This document shows, piece by piece, positions 1 through 8,926 of a stretch of 64,000 nucleotides of DNA. Both the position numbers and the translations under genes were made by a program. A model generated the notes under the pieces. The model was not told the origin of the DNA. It did no database searches and saw only the letters and a list, made by a program, of their open reading frames with translations. The DNA is taken from positions 62,001 through 126,000 of the forward strand of contig NZ_MRTD01000021.1 in NCBI RefSeq assembly GCF_001956295.1, given 5' to 3'. The stretch is from Paenibacillus sp. FSL A5-0031 (GTDB taxonomy: Bacteria; Bacillota; Bacilli; Paenibacillales; Paenibacillaceae). Numbering within the stretch: the stretch's first letter is position 1; every line of letters starts with the position of its first letter.

Positions 1-531
1 CATCATCCGGTTTTTCAATCGTTCTGACCCTAAACGTATCCGCCAATCACCGAACATTGCCGACCACAAAATAATTTGCAAATGGCCTAAGTTCGCATAA
101 TCGAATACATTTACGATTCCCCATGGCGGGCGATAATAAGTCGATCGCACTCCCGTAGCATGCTCAATAATGTCAAGCGTACGCTCGATTTGGCGCTTAA
201 CCGTCCTCGGACGCATTAACCAGTTCGATTTATGAACGTAATTATGGACACCAATATTGTGACCCTCATCCTTCATCCGCTTCAGCAGCTCTTCTTGTCC
301 CTCGGCATGTGAGCCGACAACAAAAAAGGTTGCCTTCGCATTGTAGCGGGCAAGAAGATCGAGCAATTGCGGCGTATAAATCTCATCTGGCCCATCATCG
401 AACGTTAAAGATATTTCGTTTCCCACACGGCCCTTCTTAAAAACACGAAAGCCAAAAGTACGGCTAATGAGGCCAGGAAGAAACGCATAGAAGGATGCTA
501 CGTATAATCCCCATAACAGCAAATTTTCCAT
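1..531 (-). CDS. Polysaccharide deacetylase (NodB domain), 3' end outside window
   Basis: The frame opens with ATG at 531 behind a GGTGGGG-like ribosome binding site and is still open at base 1, so only 177 codons are seen. A hydrophobic stretch at residues 4-22 looks like a membrane anchor or uncleaved signal. The NodB motifs follow in order: TFDDGP at 43-48 (catalytic and metal Asp), HNYVH at 96-100 (metal His pair) and RPPWG at 134-138. Members of this family remove acetyl groups from cell-wall or surface polysaccharides outside the membrane; the substrate cannot be told here. It is transcribed away from the AI-2E gene, so the two share the 532-697 spacer. Confidence 0.88.
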   Translation of the reverse strand, partial: MENLLLWGLYVASFYAFLPGLISRTFGFRVFKKGRVGNEISLTFDDGPDEIYTPQLLDLLARYNAKATFFVVGSHAEGQEELLKRMKDEGHNIGVHNYVHKSNWLMRPRTVKRQIERTLDIIEHATGVRSTYYRPPWGIVNVFDYANLGHLQIILWSAMFGDWRIRLGSERLKNRMM

Positions 532-697
532 TTTGTTTTCCCCACCGTTATATGATTTAGTCGACGAATAAATAGCGGTACAAAACAACAACAGTAGTAT
601 TAATTGTAGCATAACGCAATTAAAAATAGGCATCTTTTTAAAAACTATAGTACAATCTTTATGGAAATATGAATATGGAAAAAGAAGGAGAAACATT

Positions 698-1861
698 ATG
701 CTGCCCTTTTACAAAAAGTATTGGCGAACCGCCTTTGACATCGCACTCATTGCACTAACTGTCTATTTAATTATGTTTTCTTTCAGCTATTTGTACCGAA
801 TCGCAACGCCTATATTTTTATCCTTTCTCATTTTCTTATGTATTGAGCCGCTGGCAAGGCGTCTAAATAAGCTTGGCATGAAAAAATCGATCGCTTCCGG
901 CATTTCGATTCTGCTGTTCACTTTAATTTTACTTACCGCCTTCTCAGGCGCAGCTTACCTGATTACGAAGCAAGGAACTGAGCTCGTTAACAACTTCCCG
1001 AAATATCAAGAAATGCTCGCTGTTCAAATCGCTAATCTGACTGAAGAGGTGCAAACCAGATTTGGGAATCTGCCCGCAGATTTGGATTTGGTTCAGCGCT
1101 CCAAAGACCTCATTGAAGGTGCTTCTTCAACCTTAGCATTGTTTGGGAAGACTGTACTGCTTAGCATCATCGGGTACGTCACATCCTTCTCAACTTTCAT
1201 CTTTAATTTTGTAGTTGGGATTATATTAGCTTATTTCTTAAGCATCGAAATTACGACTTGGAAAAAGACAGCCGAGGACAAAACGCCAAACACCTTCAAA
1301 ACGGCATTTTTCTTCCTTAGAAACAATGTATTTAAAGGAATCGCGTTATATATTAAAGCGCAAGCCAAGATGATTAGTATCACCTTTGTCGTTATTTTGA
1401 TCGCGCTCCTTCTGCTGCGCGTAGAAAACGCTTTTGTCATAGCAGTCGTATCGGCCATTTTCGACATTTTGCCGCTGCTCGGCGTAGGCACTATTTTTAT
1501 CCCATGGATTATTTACTTAATTATTGTCGGCAAAGTCTCGCTTGCCATTTGGCTGTCCGTCCTCTTTCTCGCAGTTGTGCTTACACGCCAAATTCTTGAA
1601 CCAAAAATTACAGGCGACTCCTTAGGCGTATCCGCCTTTACAATGCTCGCTTTCATGATTGTATCCTTATCGCTCTTTGGCGTCGCAGGTGTCATATTAT
1701 CACCTATTCTTATGATCTTAATCAAAGCGCTGTATGATCAAGGTTATTTCCACCGCTGGATTCACGCTCCGCAGGGGGAATACGACAACCCTTCGGACAA
1801 GCCGGACGACACTGACAGTATATCGGTGAAAATCAATAACAAGGACATCAAGGAACAATAA
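698..1861 (+). CDS. AI-2E family transporter (UPF0118 permease)
   Basis: 387 residues with the family layout: a hydrophobic N-terminal block, a soluble central region (about 95-150) predicted helical, then a long set of membrane segments to about residue 345 and a charged cytoplasmic tail rich in Asp/Lys. AAGGAG at 685-690 sits 7 nt before the ATG. Family members include the E. coli TqsA/AI-2 exporter and Na+/H+ antiporter-like proteins, so the substrate is unknown. A second, distinct paralogue lies at 14676-15755. A TACAAT box at 651-656 may be its -10, but no good -35 was found. The gene ends at a bidirectional terminator shared with the convergent penicillin-binding protein gene. Confidence 0.85.
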   Translation: MLPFYKKYWRTAFDIALIALTVYLIMFSFSYLYRIATPIFLSFLIFLCIEPLARRLNKLGMKKSIASGISILLFTLILLTAFSGAAYLITKQGTELVNNFPKYQEMLAVQIANLTEEVQTRFGNLPADLDLVQRSKDLIEGASSTLALFGKTVLLSIIGYVTSFSTFIFNFVVGIILAYFLSIEITTWKKTAEDKTPNTFKTAFFFLRNNVFKGIALYIKAQAKMISITFVVILIALLLLRVENAFVIAVVSAIFDILPLLGVGTIFIPWIIYLIIVGKVSLAIWLSVLFLAVVLTRQILEPKITGDSLGVSAFTMLAFMIVSLSLFGVAGVILSPILMILIKALYDQGYFHRWIHAPQGEYDNPSDKPDDTDSISVKINNKDIKEQ

Positions 1862-1876
1862 TACGCAAATAAAACA

Positions 1877-1930
1877 GAGCCACCCCGTTGCAAACGAACG
1901 TTGATTCGTCTGCAATGGGGTGGCTCATTT
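1877..1930. terminator. Bidirectional rho-independent terminator between convergent genes
   Basis: The arms 1877-1892 and 1911-1926 pair over 16 bp with one G-T wobble (GAGCCACCCC against GGGGTGGCTC at the base). T-rich tails follow on both strands (ATTTTATTT on plus, TGTTTTATTT on minus). It can stop the AI-2E gene from the left and the penicillin-binding protein gene from the right. Confidence 0.85.
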
Positions 1931-3969
1931 TATTTGGAATGGCGTGCGGCGATATCCATGACGCCGCGAAAGAGCTTAGTCGCCTGGTGCGAGCTCCCAG
2001 GCGGCTTGTTCTCCACGAGGACCGCTACGGCGTATCGTGGAGCCTTGACCGGGCCGTAGCCCGCAAACCACTGGTGGTTGCGGGCGATTCCGGCCTGAGT
2101 CGTTTCGGCGGTGCCGGATTTGCCGGCAATCGCCCACAGCCCTTGGCGGATCGATCGACCGGTTCCATGGTCGACGACCGCCTGCATGCCGCGCAGCAGC
2201 GCATGCGCCGTGGCCGGTTTAATCCGGCCACGGATCGCTTGCGCGCGCTGCGCGGGCAGCTTCACCATCCGCTGGCCGTTGGCATAGCGGATTTCACTCA
2301 CTAGGCGCGGCTCCATTACGCGCCCCTCATTCAGCAGCGTTACAATCAGATTTGCCGCTTGCAGCGGCGACATCCTTACATCACGCTGCCCAAGCGCGCT
2401 TTGCGCGAGCACGCCGCCATCTACGCCAGCCAGCATGGCTGCTTCTTCCCGCGCTTGCTGCGCCGCATCAAACTTCCCGCTCCGCTTCGCATTACGCTTC
2501 CCGTTGCCGTTCCCCTGGCCATTTTCATTCCCATTACCGTTATCATTGCCACTTCCACTGCCAAAGCCATTGTCATTGTCATTGCCACTGCCATTTTCAT
2601 GCTCGTGCTCATGCTCATGCTCACCCATCTCACCGCCGCTATTCCAAGCGAGCTTGCTCTTAACGGCTGCAAACAGCTGTCCGCGATCTTCTTCCTCAAG
2701 CAGTCTCAGCGGCGATGAAAAGGGGCCAAAAGCTTCATCGCGATGCCAGCCTGCTTGCTGCCCTATCCCGAGCAAGTCTGCGGTCCGCTTCAACTGCTTA
2801 GCTTCAAGCCGCTCAGCCAGCGTTGCAAACACAATATTGCAAGATTGCGCCAAGCCCTCTTGGAGCGTCAAGCGGCCGTGTCCGCCTTCCTTCCAGCAGG
2901 ATAAGCCATATTTGCCGTATTCACCATTGCAAAAAAACGTTTCATGCTGATTAACTACACCCGCCTCCAGCGCAGCTGCTTCCGCAACTAGCTTGAACAC
3001 AGAGCCGGGAGCGACCGCCTTGATTGCATGATTAGCCCACTCGCTGCCGTCGGAGCTTTGGAACTGTCCTGGCTTCAATTGCGGCCGCGATACCATCGCT
3101 ACAATATCCGCATTGCTCGCATCCAGCACAACGATTGCTCCCTCTTGCAAGCCTTGTGCATCCACATATGCTTCGATTTCGTTTTGCAGCTGCAAATCAA
3201 TCGTCGTCATCGCTTTAAGTGGATAATATCGATTGCCAGGCTGCGTAATCCGCATATCAAGGCCGTGCATTGGAGCATTACGTCCATCGAGGAAGTAGGA
3301 AACAGAAGTAGCCCCTACTCCATGCAGCAGCTTGTCCAGCGATTTCTCAAGACCCGACCCGCCAACCTGATCTACTAGCTTTCTTTTGCCGCTTACGAGA
3401 TCTTCCGCATGGTTAACCTGCAGCCACTCAGGATGCTGGCTTGTAAAGCCAATCAGATGCTTTGCATCAAAATCCGGCAAATAGCGATTGCGATAAGGAA
3501 GCACACGTATACCGTTTAGCTCAAGTTTTTTTAGGCGGGTAATTTGATCATTTGTCAGTCGCAAAGGCGCCTGCATCCCATCAGCCTTCCAAAACACAGG
3601 CTCTCGCACAGCATCCCATTTCTGCTGCAGCTGCTCCATGGTTACGCCTAGTATGCGGCTAAGCTCAGCTAAACTCTTTTCTTGACCGCGCAGCTCTGCC
3701 CGTACGGGAAATAAAGCAACGGCCGAGTAAGTTTCACCTGTTATCGGCTTTCCATAGCGATCATAGAAGTCGCCTCTGCCTGTGTCCAGCATCAAGTTTC
3801 GTTGACGCTGCTGAACTGACAGCCGTTGCCATCCTCCCCGGTTTGCGAGTGGAGAAAGGACCGCTGAAGAGGAGCTTCCAGGCATCAATTGAATCCAAGC
3901 TAAGCGGCCAATATAAAGCATCATTATTAAACTAATGAAACAAGCAGCCATTGTTATTCGTTTAATCAT
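1930..3969 (-). CDS. Class B penicillin-binding protein, PbpI (YrrR)-like transpeptidase
   Basis: 679 residues. One N-terminal membrane segment (about 4-22) is followed by a dimerisation region and a transpeptidase domain with all three active-site motifs: SVFK at 323-326 (nucleophile Ser323), SCN at 376-378 and KSGT at 617-620. The enzyme would cross-link peptidoglycan outside the membrane. B. subtilis pbpI (yrrR) lies in the same yrr neighbourhood, which supports the PbpI assignment over SpoVD or PBP2b. Unusual is a low-complexity insert at about 447-497 (2479-2631): His-Glu alternation followed by Gly/Asn/Asp repeats, lying between the second and third motifs. The start has no close Shine-Dalgarno; a short upstream ORF may couple its translation. 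Confidence 0.9.
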   Translation of the reverse strand: MIKRITMAACFISLIMMLYIGRLAWIQLMPGSSSSAVLSPLANRGGWQRLSVQQRQRNLMLDTGRGDFYDRYGKPITGETYSAVALFPVRAELRGQEKSLAELSRILGVTMEQLQQKWDAVREPVFWKADGMQAPLRLTNDQITRLKKLELNGIRVLPYRNRYLPDFDAKHLIGFTSQHPEWLQVNHAEDLVSGKRKLVDQVGGSGLEKSLDKLLHGVGATSVSYFLDGRNAPMHGLDMRITQPGNRYYPLKAMTTIDLQLQNEIEAYVDAQGLQEGAIVVLDASNADIVAMVSRPQLKPGQFQSSDGSEWANHAIKAVAPGSVFKLVAEAAALEAGVVNQHETFFCNGEYGKYGLSCWKEGGHGRLTLQEGLAQSCNIVFATLAERLEAKQLKRTADLLGIGQQAGWHRDEAFGPFSSPLRLLEEEDRGQLFAAVKSKLAWNSGGEMGEHEHEHEHENGSGNDNDNGFGSGSGNDNGNGNENGQGNGNGKRNAKRSGKFDAAQQAREEAAMLAGVDGGVLAQSALGQRDVRMSPLQAANLIVTLLNEGRVMEPRLVSEIRYANGQRMVKLPAQRAQAIRGRIKPATAHALLRGMQAVVDHGTGRSIRQGLWAIAGKSGTAETTQAGIARNHQWFAGYGPVKAPRYAVAVLVENKPPGSSHQATKLFRGVMDIAARHSK

Positions 3970-3982
3970 GTCCCGTTCTCAT
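3962..3982 (-). promoter_or_regulatory. Possible 6-codon leader ORF overlapping the PBP start codon
   Basis: AAGGAG (complement of 3993-3998) lies 10 nt before an ATG at 3982. That ATG opens MRTGHD and stops with TAA at 3964-3962, and the PBP ATG at 3969 sits inside this mini-ORF in another frame. The PBP start itself has only a weak GGGA nearby. Translational coupling is an inference. Confidence 0.35.
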
Positions 3983-4095
3983 CCTGCGAAAGCTCCTTTT
4001 TAATGCTGCCTAATGTTTGATAAGCGCTGAAATCGTTGTTATACGTTCATTATCTCCTTCCGCGGCTCTCCTTCAAACATCCATTCTATTTTCTA

Positions 4096-4140
4096 CAACA
4101 AAAAAAGAGCTGTTCAGCATTAACTGCCTGAATAGCTCTT
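4096..4140 (-). terminator. Terminator of the chemotaxis receptor gene
   Basis: Arms 4105-4117 and 4128-4140 (AAGAGCTGTTCAG with its near-perfect complement) form a 13-bp stem followed on the minus strand by seven T residues. It lies just past the stop codon at 4178. Confidence 0.88.
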
Positions 4141-4177
4141 CCTTCAATGTTAACCATTTAATAGGATACCGTGATTG

Positions 4178-6394
4178 CTAATTAATTTTAAATTTAGAAA
4201 GTGAATCCTTAAGCTCACGAGATACCGTATCCAGCTTCTCCGACAAACGCACCATACCGTCGCTAATGCTTAGTTGTTCTGTGCTAAGTGATGCGACTTC
4301 TTCTGATGTAGCGGAAGATTCTTCAGCTACTGCACTCACGTTAGTCATCGCTTCGCCTAATACGACTTGCGATTCATCCAATTGCCCGATTGAATCCGTA
4401 ACGAGATCCAGCTTCTTAACTAGTTCTCCCATTTGACCAGAAACGGTTAAGAAAATTTGATTCGCTTCTTTTACAGAACCGATCTGCTCTTGGAATAACG
4501 GATAAGCATCGGACAAAACATGAACCGTCTCGTCAATCTCTCCTCTAATTTTCTCCGTGATTTGACCAACAACGTCAATGGATTGGCGGCTTTGGTCCGC
4601 CAGCTTGCGAATTTCATCGGCAACGACCATAAAGCCTTTTCCTGCTGCGCCTGCGCGAGCAGCTTCAATCGTCGCATTCAATGACAAGATGTTCGTTTGT
4701 TTCGTTAAGCTATTGAGTACGTCTAGAATTTTTACGATAGAGCCTGTGCTTTCCTTCAAAGCATCAACCTTCTCTACCATAGAACGGGTCATTTCTTCCG
4801 TCATGCTCGTTTTTTGAATAAGTACGCCCATATAGTTTGTTCCCTGCTCACTTGCTTTCTCAACGGCTTGCGCAGAGTTCACCATTTGTTCGTTGGCTGC
4901 AATAACTTTTTTCATTTGAACATCGATGTTTCCTGTAAGGTCAGAACCTCGCTCCGCTTCAACAGCTAAGCTTGTTGCTCCTCCCGCGATCTCCTCTGTT
5001 GCGACTGCAATCTCCTTAGCAGAAATAGCTGTTTTCCGAGAAGCGTCTCCGAGCTCAGTAGCTGTAACCAGTACATCCTCAGCTGATCTTGTCGTCTGTA
5101 CTGCTAGAGCAGTTATTTGCGTCATCATAAGATTAAAGCTGTCGCTTAGCTCACCAATTTCATCTTGGCGTTTTTTCATGACAGATCGTACGGTCAGGTT
5201 GCCGCTTGCTCCTTCAGTCATTAGGTTGCGAAGCTTAACCAGTGGCTGTGCAATCGTCATAATTACGAGAATACCGATTGCTATTGCAATAAGTGCTGCG
5301 ATAAATACTGTAATCCATGTCAAATTTTGAATCGCTTTAGCATCTTTCACTAGTTCTTTTACCGGTACCGTGCCTAGCAGCTTCCAGTTCATCGTTTCGA
5401 ATGTTTTGTATGTAGCCAGAACCTCAGCACCGTTTGTCGTTTTCATTTTCGACGAATCCTCAAGCGCTTTATCGCCTTCGGTTGGGAATGTAATGCTGGC
5501 TGGCTGGCCTACCAATTCAGGATCACCATTTGTAATATACTCACCGTTTGCATTCACGATCGAAAGCTGGCTGCCTTCACCAAGGTTAACTTCTTCGAAG
5601 CGTTTCGCAAGCGTTGAAGCTTGCACCTCTAGCAGCAATACATAAGATGCTTCACTTGAAGTTATATCTTTGATGAGTCGACTCAAGCCAATGGTGGGAC
5701 CGCCTGCTGGATCTGACATGCCTTCAGGCTGAGGCGGAATCCAGTTTGTTTTCCCTGCATTTGCGACAGTTTCTTTAAACCAGTCTGTATTCATTAATTT
5801 CTCCGCCGTGCCAGTAGTTGCCCTGCCTGATGTTACGACCGTCAGATTCGGATTTACTGGCAGCAGCATCATGGAAACGATCGTGTTATTACCCATAACG
5901 TATGATTGCATTTTGTCGCTTAAATTACGCGATGCCTCAAATTTGCTGAAATCGTCACCGCCGTCAAGCATTTTCCTTACAATTTCATGAAAGCTTTTGT
6001 CAATTAATATTTGCAGCGATAAATCCTCATACGTCTTGAAAATAACGTCCATATTGTTTGCAACCTGATTGATCGTTTGAAAGCTCGCTTCTGAAACTTT
6101 ATTTTCAATAATCGACTTCGACTTTGAATAAGCCATTAGACCTACTGTCAATACACACGCGATAATACTGCAAAAGATAATCGTAAATAGTTTCGTTCCT
6201 ACTGATTTAATCGGGTTTGAAAGCTTTGTGCCTTTTACAGATACCGTCGCGGCCTTTGCTGCCTGTGATAAAGATTGTATTTTTGATGACGCTTTCATAC
6301 TTGTACCTGACTTAATTTCGTTTGTGCTATTTTGCTCTTTTTCCTGTTTCTGTTTCTTTGTTTTCTTCTTTTTTTGTTCTTCTTGGTTTTCCAT
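4178..6394 (-). CDS. Methyl-accepting chemotaxis protein
   Basis: 738 residues from the chosen ATG at 6394. AGGCGGTG lies 9 nt before this ATG, while the GTG at 6406 would fall inside that ribosome binding site. The N-terminus is a Lys/Glu-rich cytoplasmic stretch of about 60 residues, longer than usual for the family. It is followed by a membrane segment near 68-90, an extracellular Cache-type sensor to about 345, a second membrane segment, a HAMP linker and a long coiled-coil signalling domain. The conserved hairpin tip LNATIEAARAGAAGKGF, which contacts CheA and CheW, is intact. The ligand is unknown. No other chemotaxis gene lies in the window and the gene has its own terminator. Confidence 0.95.
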   Translation of the reverse strand: MENQEEQKKKKTKKQKQEKEQNSTNEIKSGTSMKASSKIQSLSQAAKAATVSVKGTKLSNPIKSVGTKLFTIIFCSIIACVLTVGLMAYSKSKSIIENKVSEASFQTINQVANNMDVIFKTYEDLSLQILIDKSFHEIVRKMLDGGDDFSKFEASRNLSDKMQSYVMGNNTIVSMMLLPVNPNLTVVTSGRATTGTAEKLMNTDWFKETVANAGKTNWIPPQPEGMSDPAGGPTIGLSRLIKDITSSEASYVLLLEVQASTLAKRFEEVNLGEGSQLSIVNANGEYITNGDPELVGQPASITFPTEGDKALEDSSKMKTTNGAEVLATYKTFETMNWKLLGTVPVKELVKDAKAIQNLTWITVFIAALIAIAIGILVIMTIAQPLVKLRNLMTEGASGNLTVRSVMKKRQDEIGELSDSFNLMMTQITALAVQTTRSAEDVLVTATELGDASRKTAISAKEIAVATEEIAGGATSLAVEAERGSDLTGNIDVQMKKVIAANEQMVNSAQAVEKASEQGTNYMGVLIQKTSMTEEMTRSMVEKVDALKESTGSIVKILDVLNSLTKQTNILSLNATIEAARAGAAGKGFMVVADEIRKLADQSRQSIDVVGQITEKIRGEIDETVHVLSDAYPLFQEQIGSVKEANQIFLTVSGQMGELVKKLDLVTDSIGQLDESQVVLGEAMTNVSAVAEESSATSEEVASLSTEQLSISDGMVRLSEKLDTVSRELKDSLSKFKIN

Positions 6395-6524
6395 GAGGGA
6401 AGACACCGCCTTTAATATTGTAAGTCCAAAATAGTACGTTTGCTGCTAGCGCATCTTGCCGAAATATGTATTTACAGTATATTATTTTATATCGACACAT
6501 TCTTGTCATTTCATAATAATAAAT

Positions 6525-6564
6525 ACAAAAAAAAGAGTCTTATTTTCTAAAAAAATAAGACTCT
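6525..6564 (-). terminator. Terminator of the mltG-trhP1-trhP2 unit
   Basis: A perfect 13-bp stem (6534-6546 with 6552-6564, AGAGTCTTATTTT) and a 5-nt loop, followed on the minus strand by a run of eight T residues. It starts 17 bases after the trhP2 stop codon. Confidence 0.9.
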
Positions 6565-6581
6565 AGTCATGTTTTGCCTAT

Positions 6582-7844
6582 TTACTTCTTCCCGATCTTC
6601 TTTCTCATCATATCCATCGGTTTAACCGGCTTTAACGTACGAATGCGAATATGCTGCAAAGGATGGCGAGCCGCATCAAGCGCATTGCCGTCTGTGTCCG
6701 TAATTTCGGTTACCGTTTGCTTGAAAAAAGTACCCTTCGGACCAACAAATTCGATTTCTTGTCCGAGTTTAAAGTGATTGCGCTGCTGCACGATCGCAAA
6801 ACCCGTTTTATCATTATAATCTACTACTACTCCTGCAAAATCATATGGCGCTGCTTTTTCCTCTGGCTCATAAATATGATCCTCCGCACCCGGTGTATCA
6901 AGGAAAAACCCAGTGTTTAACGGACGGTTGGCAGCTTTATTTATCTCATCCACCCATTCCTGCTTCAGCTCGAAATGCTCGGGATCAGCAAAATACGCAT
7001 CAATCGCTTGACGATAAACATTAACGACCGTCGCCACATAGTGGATACTTTTCATTCGTCCTTCGATTTTGAAGCTGTCAACGCCAACTTCAATAAGCTC
7101 CGGCAAATATTCAATCATGCATAGATCTTTGGAGCCCATTGTAAACTTATCTTCTTCTTCCGGGTACATTGGCATATCGTCAACAAACAAATCGTATTTC
7201 CAGCGACATGACTGACAGCAGCCTCCACGATTGGAGTCACGATCCGTAAAATGATTAGACAATACGCAGCGACCAGAGAAAGATGAGCACATAGCTCCAT
7301 GAATAAACGCTTCGATCTCAATATCAACATTTTTTTTAATTTCTGCAATGTCTTTAAAGCTCGTTTCACGGGCCAGCACAACGCGTGGCAAGCCTTCTTC
7401 CTTCCAGAACTGCACAGCCTGCCAATTCAGCGTAGATTGCTGCGTGCTCAAATGAACCTCAAGCTTAGGAGCTACTCGCTGCGCCGTTTCAATAATGGCA
7501 GGATCTGCGGCAATGATAGCTGAGATTCCTGCTGCTTCTAGATTGCGCAAGTAGTCTTCAAGTCCTTCTACATCCTCATTGTGCGCATATATATTTGTCG
7601 CGACAAACACCTTTGCACCATAGCGGCTCGCGAACTCAACGCCTTCCTTCATTTCTTCAAAACTGAAATTGTCTGCATTGGAGCGCAAGCCGTACTTTTG
7701 ACCGCCGATATAAACCGCGTCAGCTCCGTAATGAATCGCAAATTTCAGCTTCTCTAAATTTCCGGCTGGTGCGAGCAGCTCCGGCTTGTCCAGCCGATGG
7801 CGTTTGCCTTGATAGCGAGGTGTCGTCTTCTCAATTGTTGTCAC
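6582..7844 (-). CDS. trhP2: Peptidase U32 family protein, TrhP2 (YrrO)-like tRNA hydroxylation factor
   Basis: 420 residues, starting with GTG at 7844 that lies 7 nt after AGGAGGT. The U32 core is recognisable: PELLAPAGNLEKLKFAIHYGADAVY at the N-terminus (quoted in part), the EAFIHGAMCSSFSGRC segment, and the CCQSCRWKY cysteine cluster that in this family is thought to hold an Fe-S centre. In B. subtilis the paralogous pair YrrN/YrrO (TrhP1/TrhP2) is needed for prephenate-dependent 5-hydroxylation of wobble uridine in tRNA; despite the family name, protease activity is doubtful. It follows trhP1 and is separated from it only by a tandem 40-bp hairpin repeat. The gene name rests on family and gene order. 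Confidence 0.88.
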   Translation of the reverse strand: MTTIEKTTPRYQGKRHRLDKPELLAPAGNLEKLKFAIHYGADAVYIGGQKYGLRSNADNFSFEEMKEGVEFASRYGAKVFVATNIYAHNEDVEGLEDYLRNLEAAGISAIIAADPAIIETAQRVAPKLEVHLSTQQSTLNWQAVQFWKEEGLPRVVLARETSFKDIAEIKKNVDIEIEAFIHGAMCSSFSGRCVLSNHFTDRDSNRGGCCQSCRWKYDLFVDDMPMYPEEEDKFTMGSKDLCMIEYLPELIEVGVDSFKIEGRMKSIHYVATVVNVYRQAIDAYFADPEHFELKQEWVDEINKAANRPLNTGFFLDTPGAEDHIYEPEEKAAPYDFAGVVVDYNDKTGFAIVQQRNHFKLGQEIEFVGPKGTFFKQTVTEITDTDGNALDAARHPLQHIRIRTLKPVKPMDMMRKKIGKK

Positions 7845-7860
7845 TATGTGTACCTCCTAA

Positions 7861-7939
7861 GTTTTGCGAAGCAAAACTCACTTCGTAAGCATTAACTTTG
7901 GTTTTGCGAAGCAAAACTCACTTCGTAAGCATTAACTTA
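7861..7939 (-). repeat. Tandem pair of a 40-bp intercistronic hairpin element (copy A)
   Basis: Two units at 7861-7900 and 7901-7939 are identical over the first 38 bases. On the transcribed strand each reads ATGCTTACGAAGTGA, then a 7-bp hairpin GTTTTGC-TTC-GCAAAAC. The array begins right at the trhP1 stop codon and ends directly against the trhP2 Shine-Dalgarno (TTAGGAGGT). Related pairs lie at 35998-36077 and 59085-59163. Confidence 0.9.
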
Positions 7940-8872
7940 TTAATAGACTTGCTCTTTGAAGAAGAAGCCAAAACTCAGCTCTCGCTGCGGATTCTGGACT
8001 TTCTTAATCGCGTCAAGCCATTCCTCTTGGAAAATGTAGCCCTCTGGATCAGCCAAATAGGCGTCGATTGCTTGCCGATATGAACGCACAACAATTTCGT
8101 TGTACTCGGTAGATTTCATTAATCCCTCAATCTTCAAGCTGGTTACTTTAGCATCCAGCAGCTCATGAAGGTTCTCTACCATACAAACATCATCCGAGCT
8201 CATAATATGAGTGCCGTTCGCATCTTCGTAGATTGGATAACGCTCGTCCTGCCGTTCCGCTTCCATCACATAAAGCCCGCGATCCTTGTCTTTCTCCGGA
8301 AGCCGATCCGTCTCCGACTGATGTTCCATATAACTCTCTACAAGCGAACGCTTCGAATGATAAATATTCGTCATCCCATGCACATGTACTTGAACCTCAA
8401 GTTCTGTACTAGCCGTTGTCTCGCAAACCTGTTCCATATTGAGTTCGCGTGCGAGCACATATCTAGTAGCACCTCTGCGGCCCCAATAATTAGCTGTAAC
8501 ATAATTAGTTGAGGTCATTTCAGCATTCCAGTGCAGCGCCATGCCTGGGGCATGCAGCCTAGCAGCCATTAAGACCGCAGGGTCGCCGAATACTAGTGCA
8601 TCAACGCCAGCTTCAGCAAGCGAGGTTACATAATCATTTAATGAATCCGCTGCTTCATTATCCATAAGATTGTTAAGGGCAGCATAGATCTTCACGCCCT
8701 TAGGCTTAGCGAGCTTTACTGCCTGCGCTATCATTTCTTTGTTAAACTCTCCTGCTAATCGCATACCGTAGCGTGCTTCGCCAATGACAAAAGCATCCGC
8801 GCCTGCTGCCATGAGCCTTTCCAGCTCTTCTATAGATGCAGCGGTAGCTAACAATTCCGGCTTGTACGCCAT
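7940..8872 (-). CDS. trhP1: Peptidase U32 family protein, TrhP1 (YrrN)-like tRNA hydroxylation factor
   Basis: 310 residues, shorter than the U32 paralogue that follows, as in B. subtilis YrrN. The start ATG at 8872 has AAGGAGG 7 nt upstream. The N-terminus (PELLATAASIEELERLMAAG) and the GEARYGMRL segment match the TIM-barrel U32 core. The cysteine cluster seen in TrhP2 is not present in the same form; instead the matching region reads HGMTNIYHSKRSLVESY. Together with TrhP2 it would act on wobble uridine of tRNA using prephenate as cofactor source. mltG lies 54 bp upstream; the methyltransferase gene trmR (yrrM), which sits between mltG and yrrN in B. subtilis, is absent. Confidence 0.86.
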   Translation of the reverse strand: MAYKPELLATAASIEELERLMAAGADAFVIGEARYGMRLAGEFNKEMIAQAVKLAKPKGVKIYAALNNLMDNEAADSLNDYVTSLAEAGVDALVFGDPAVLMAARLHAPGMALHWNAEMTSTNYVTANYWGRRGATRYVLARELNMEQVCETTASTELEVQVHVHGMTNIYHSKRSLVESYMEHQSETDRLPEKDKDRGLYVMEAERQDERYPIYEDANGTHIMSSDDVCMVENLHELLDAKVTSLKIEGLMKSTEYNEIVVRSYRQAIDAYLADPEGYIFQEEWLDAIKKVQNPQRELSFGFFFKEQVY

Positions 8873-8926
8873 ACTTGATCCTCCTTAAAAACACCGTCAA
8901 GCTTCGTTTCCTATCTAATCGTATGA

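Noticed and set aside
1888-2950. Plus-strand ORFs opposite the PBP gene, including a His/Cys-rich one
   Set aside because: They are antisense to the low-complexity insert and the transpeptidase domain, have no ribosome binding sites, and the PBP motifs are intact on the other strand.
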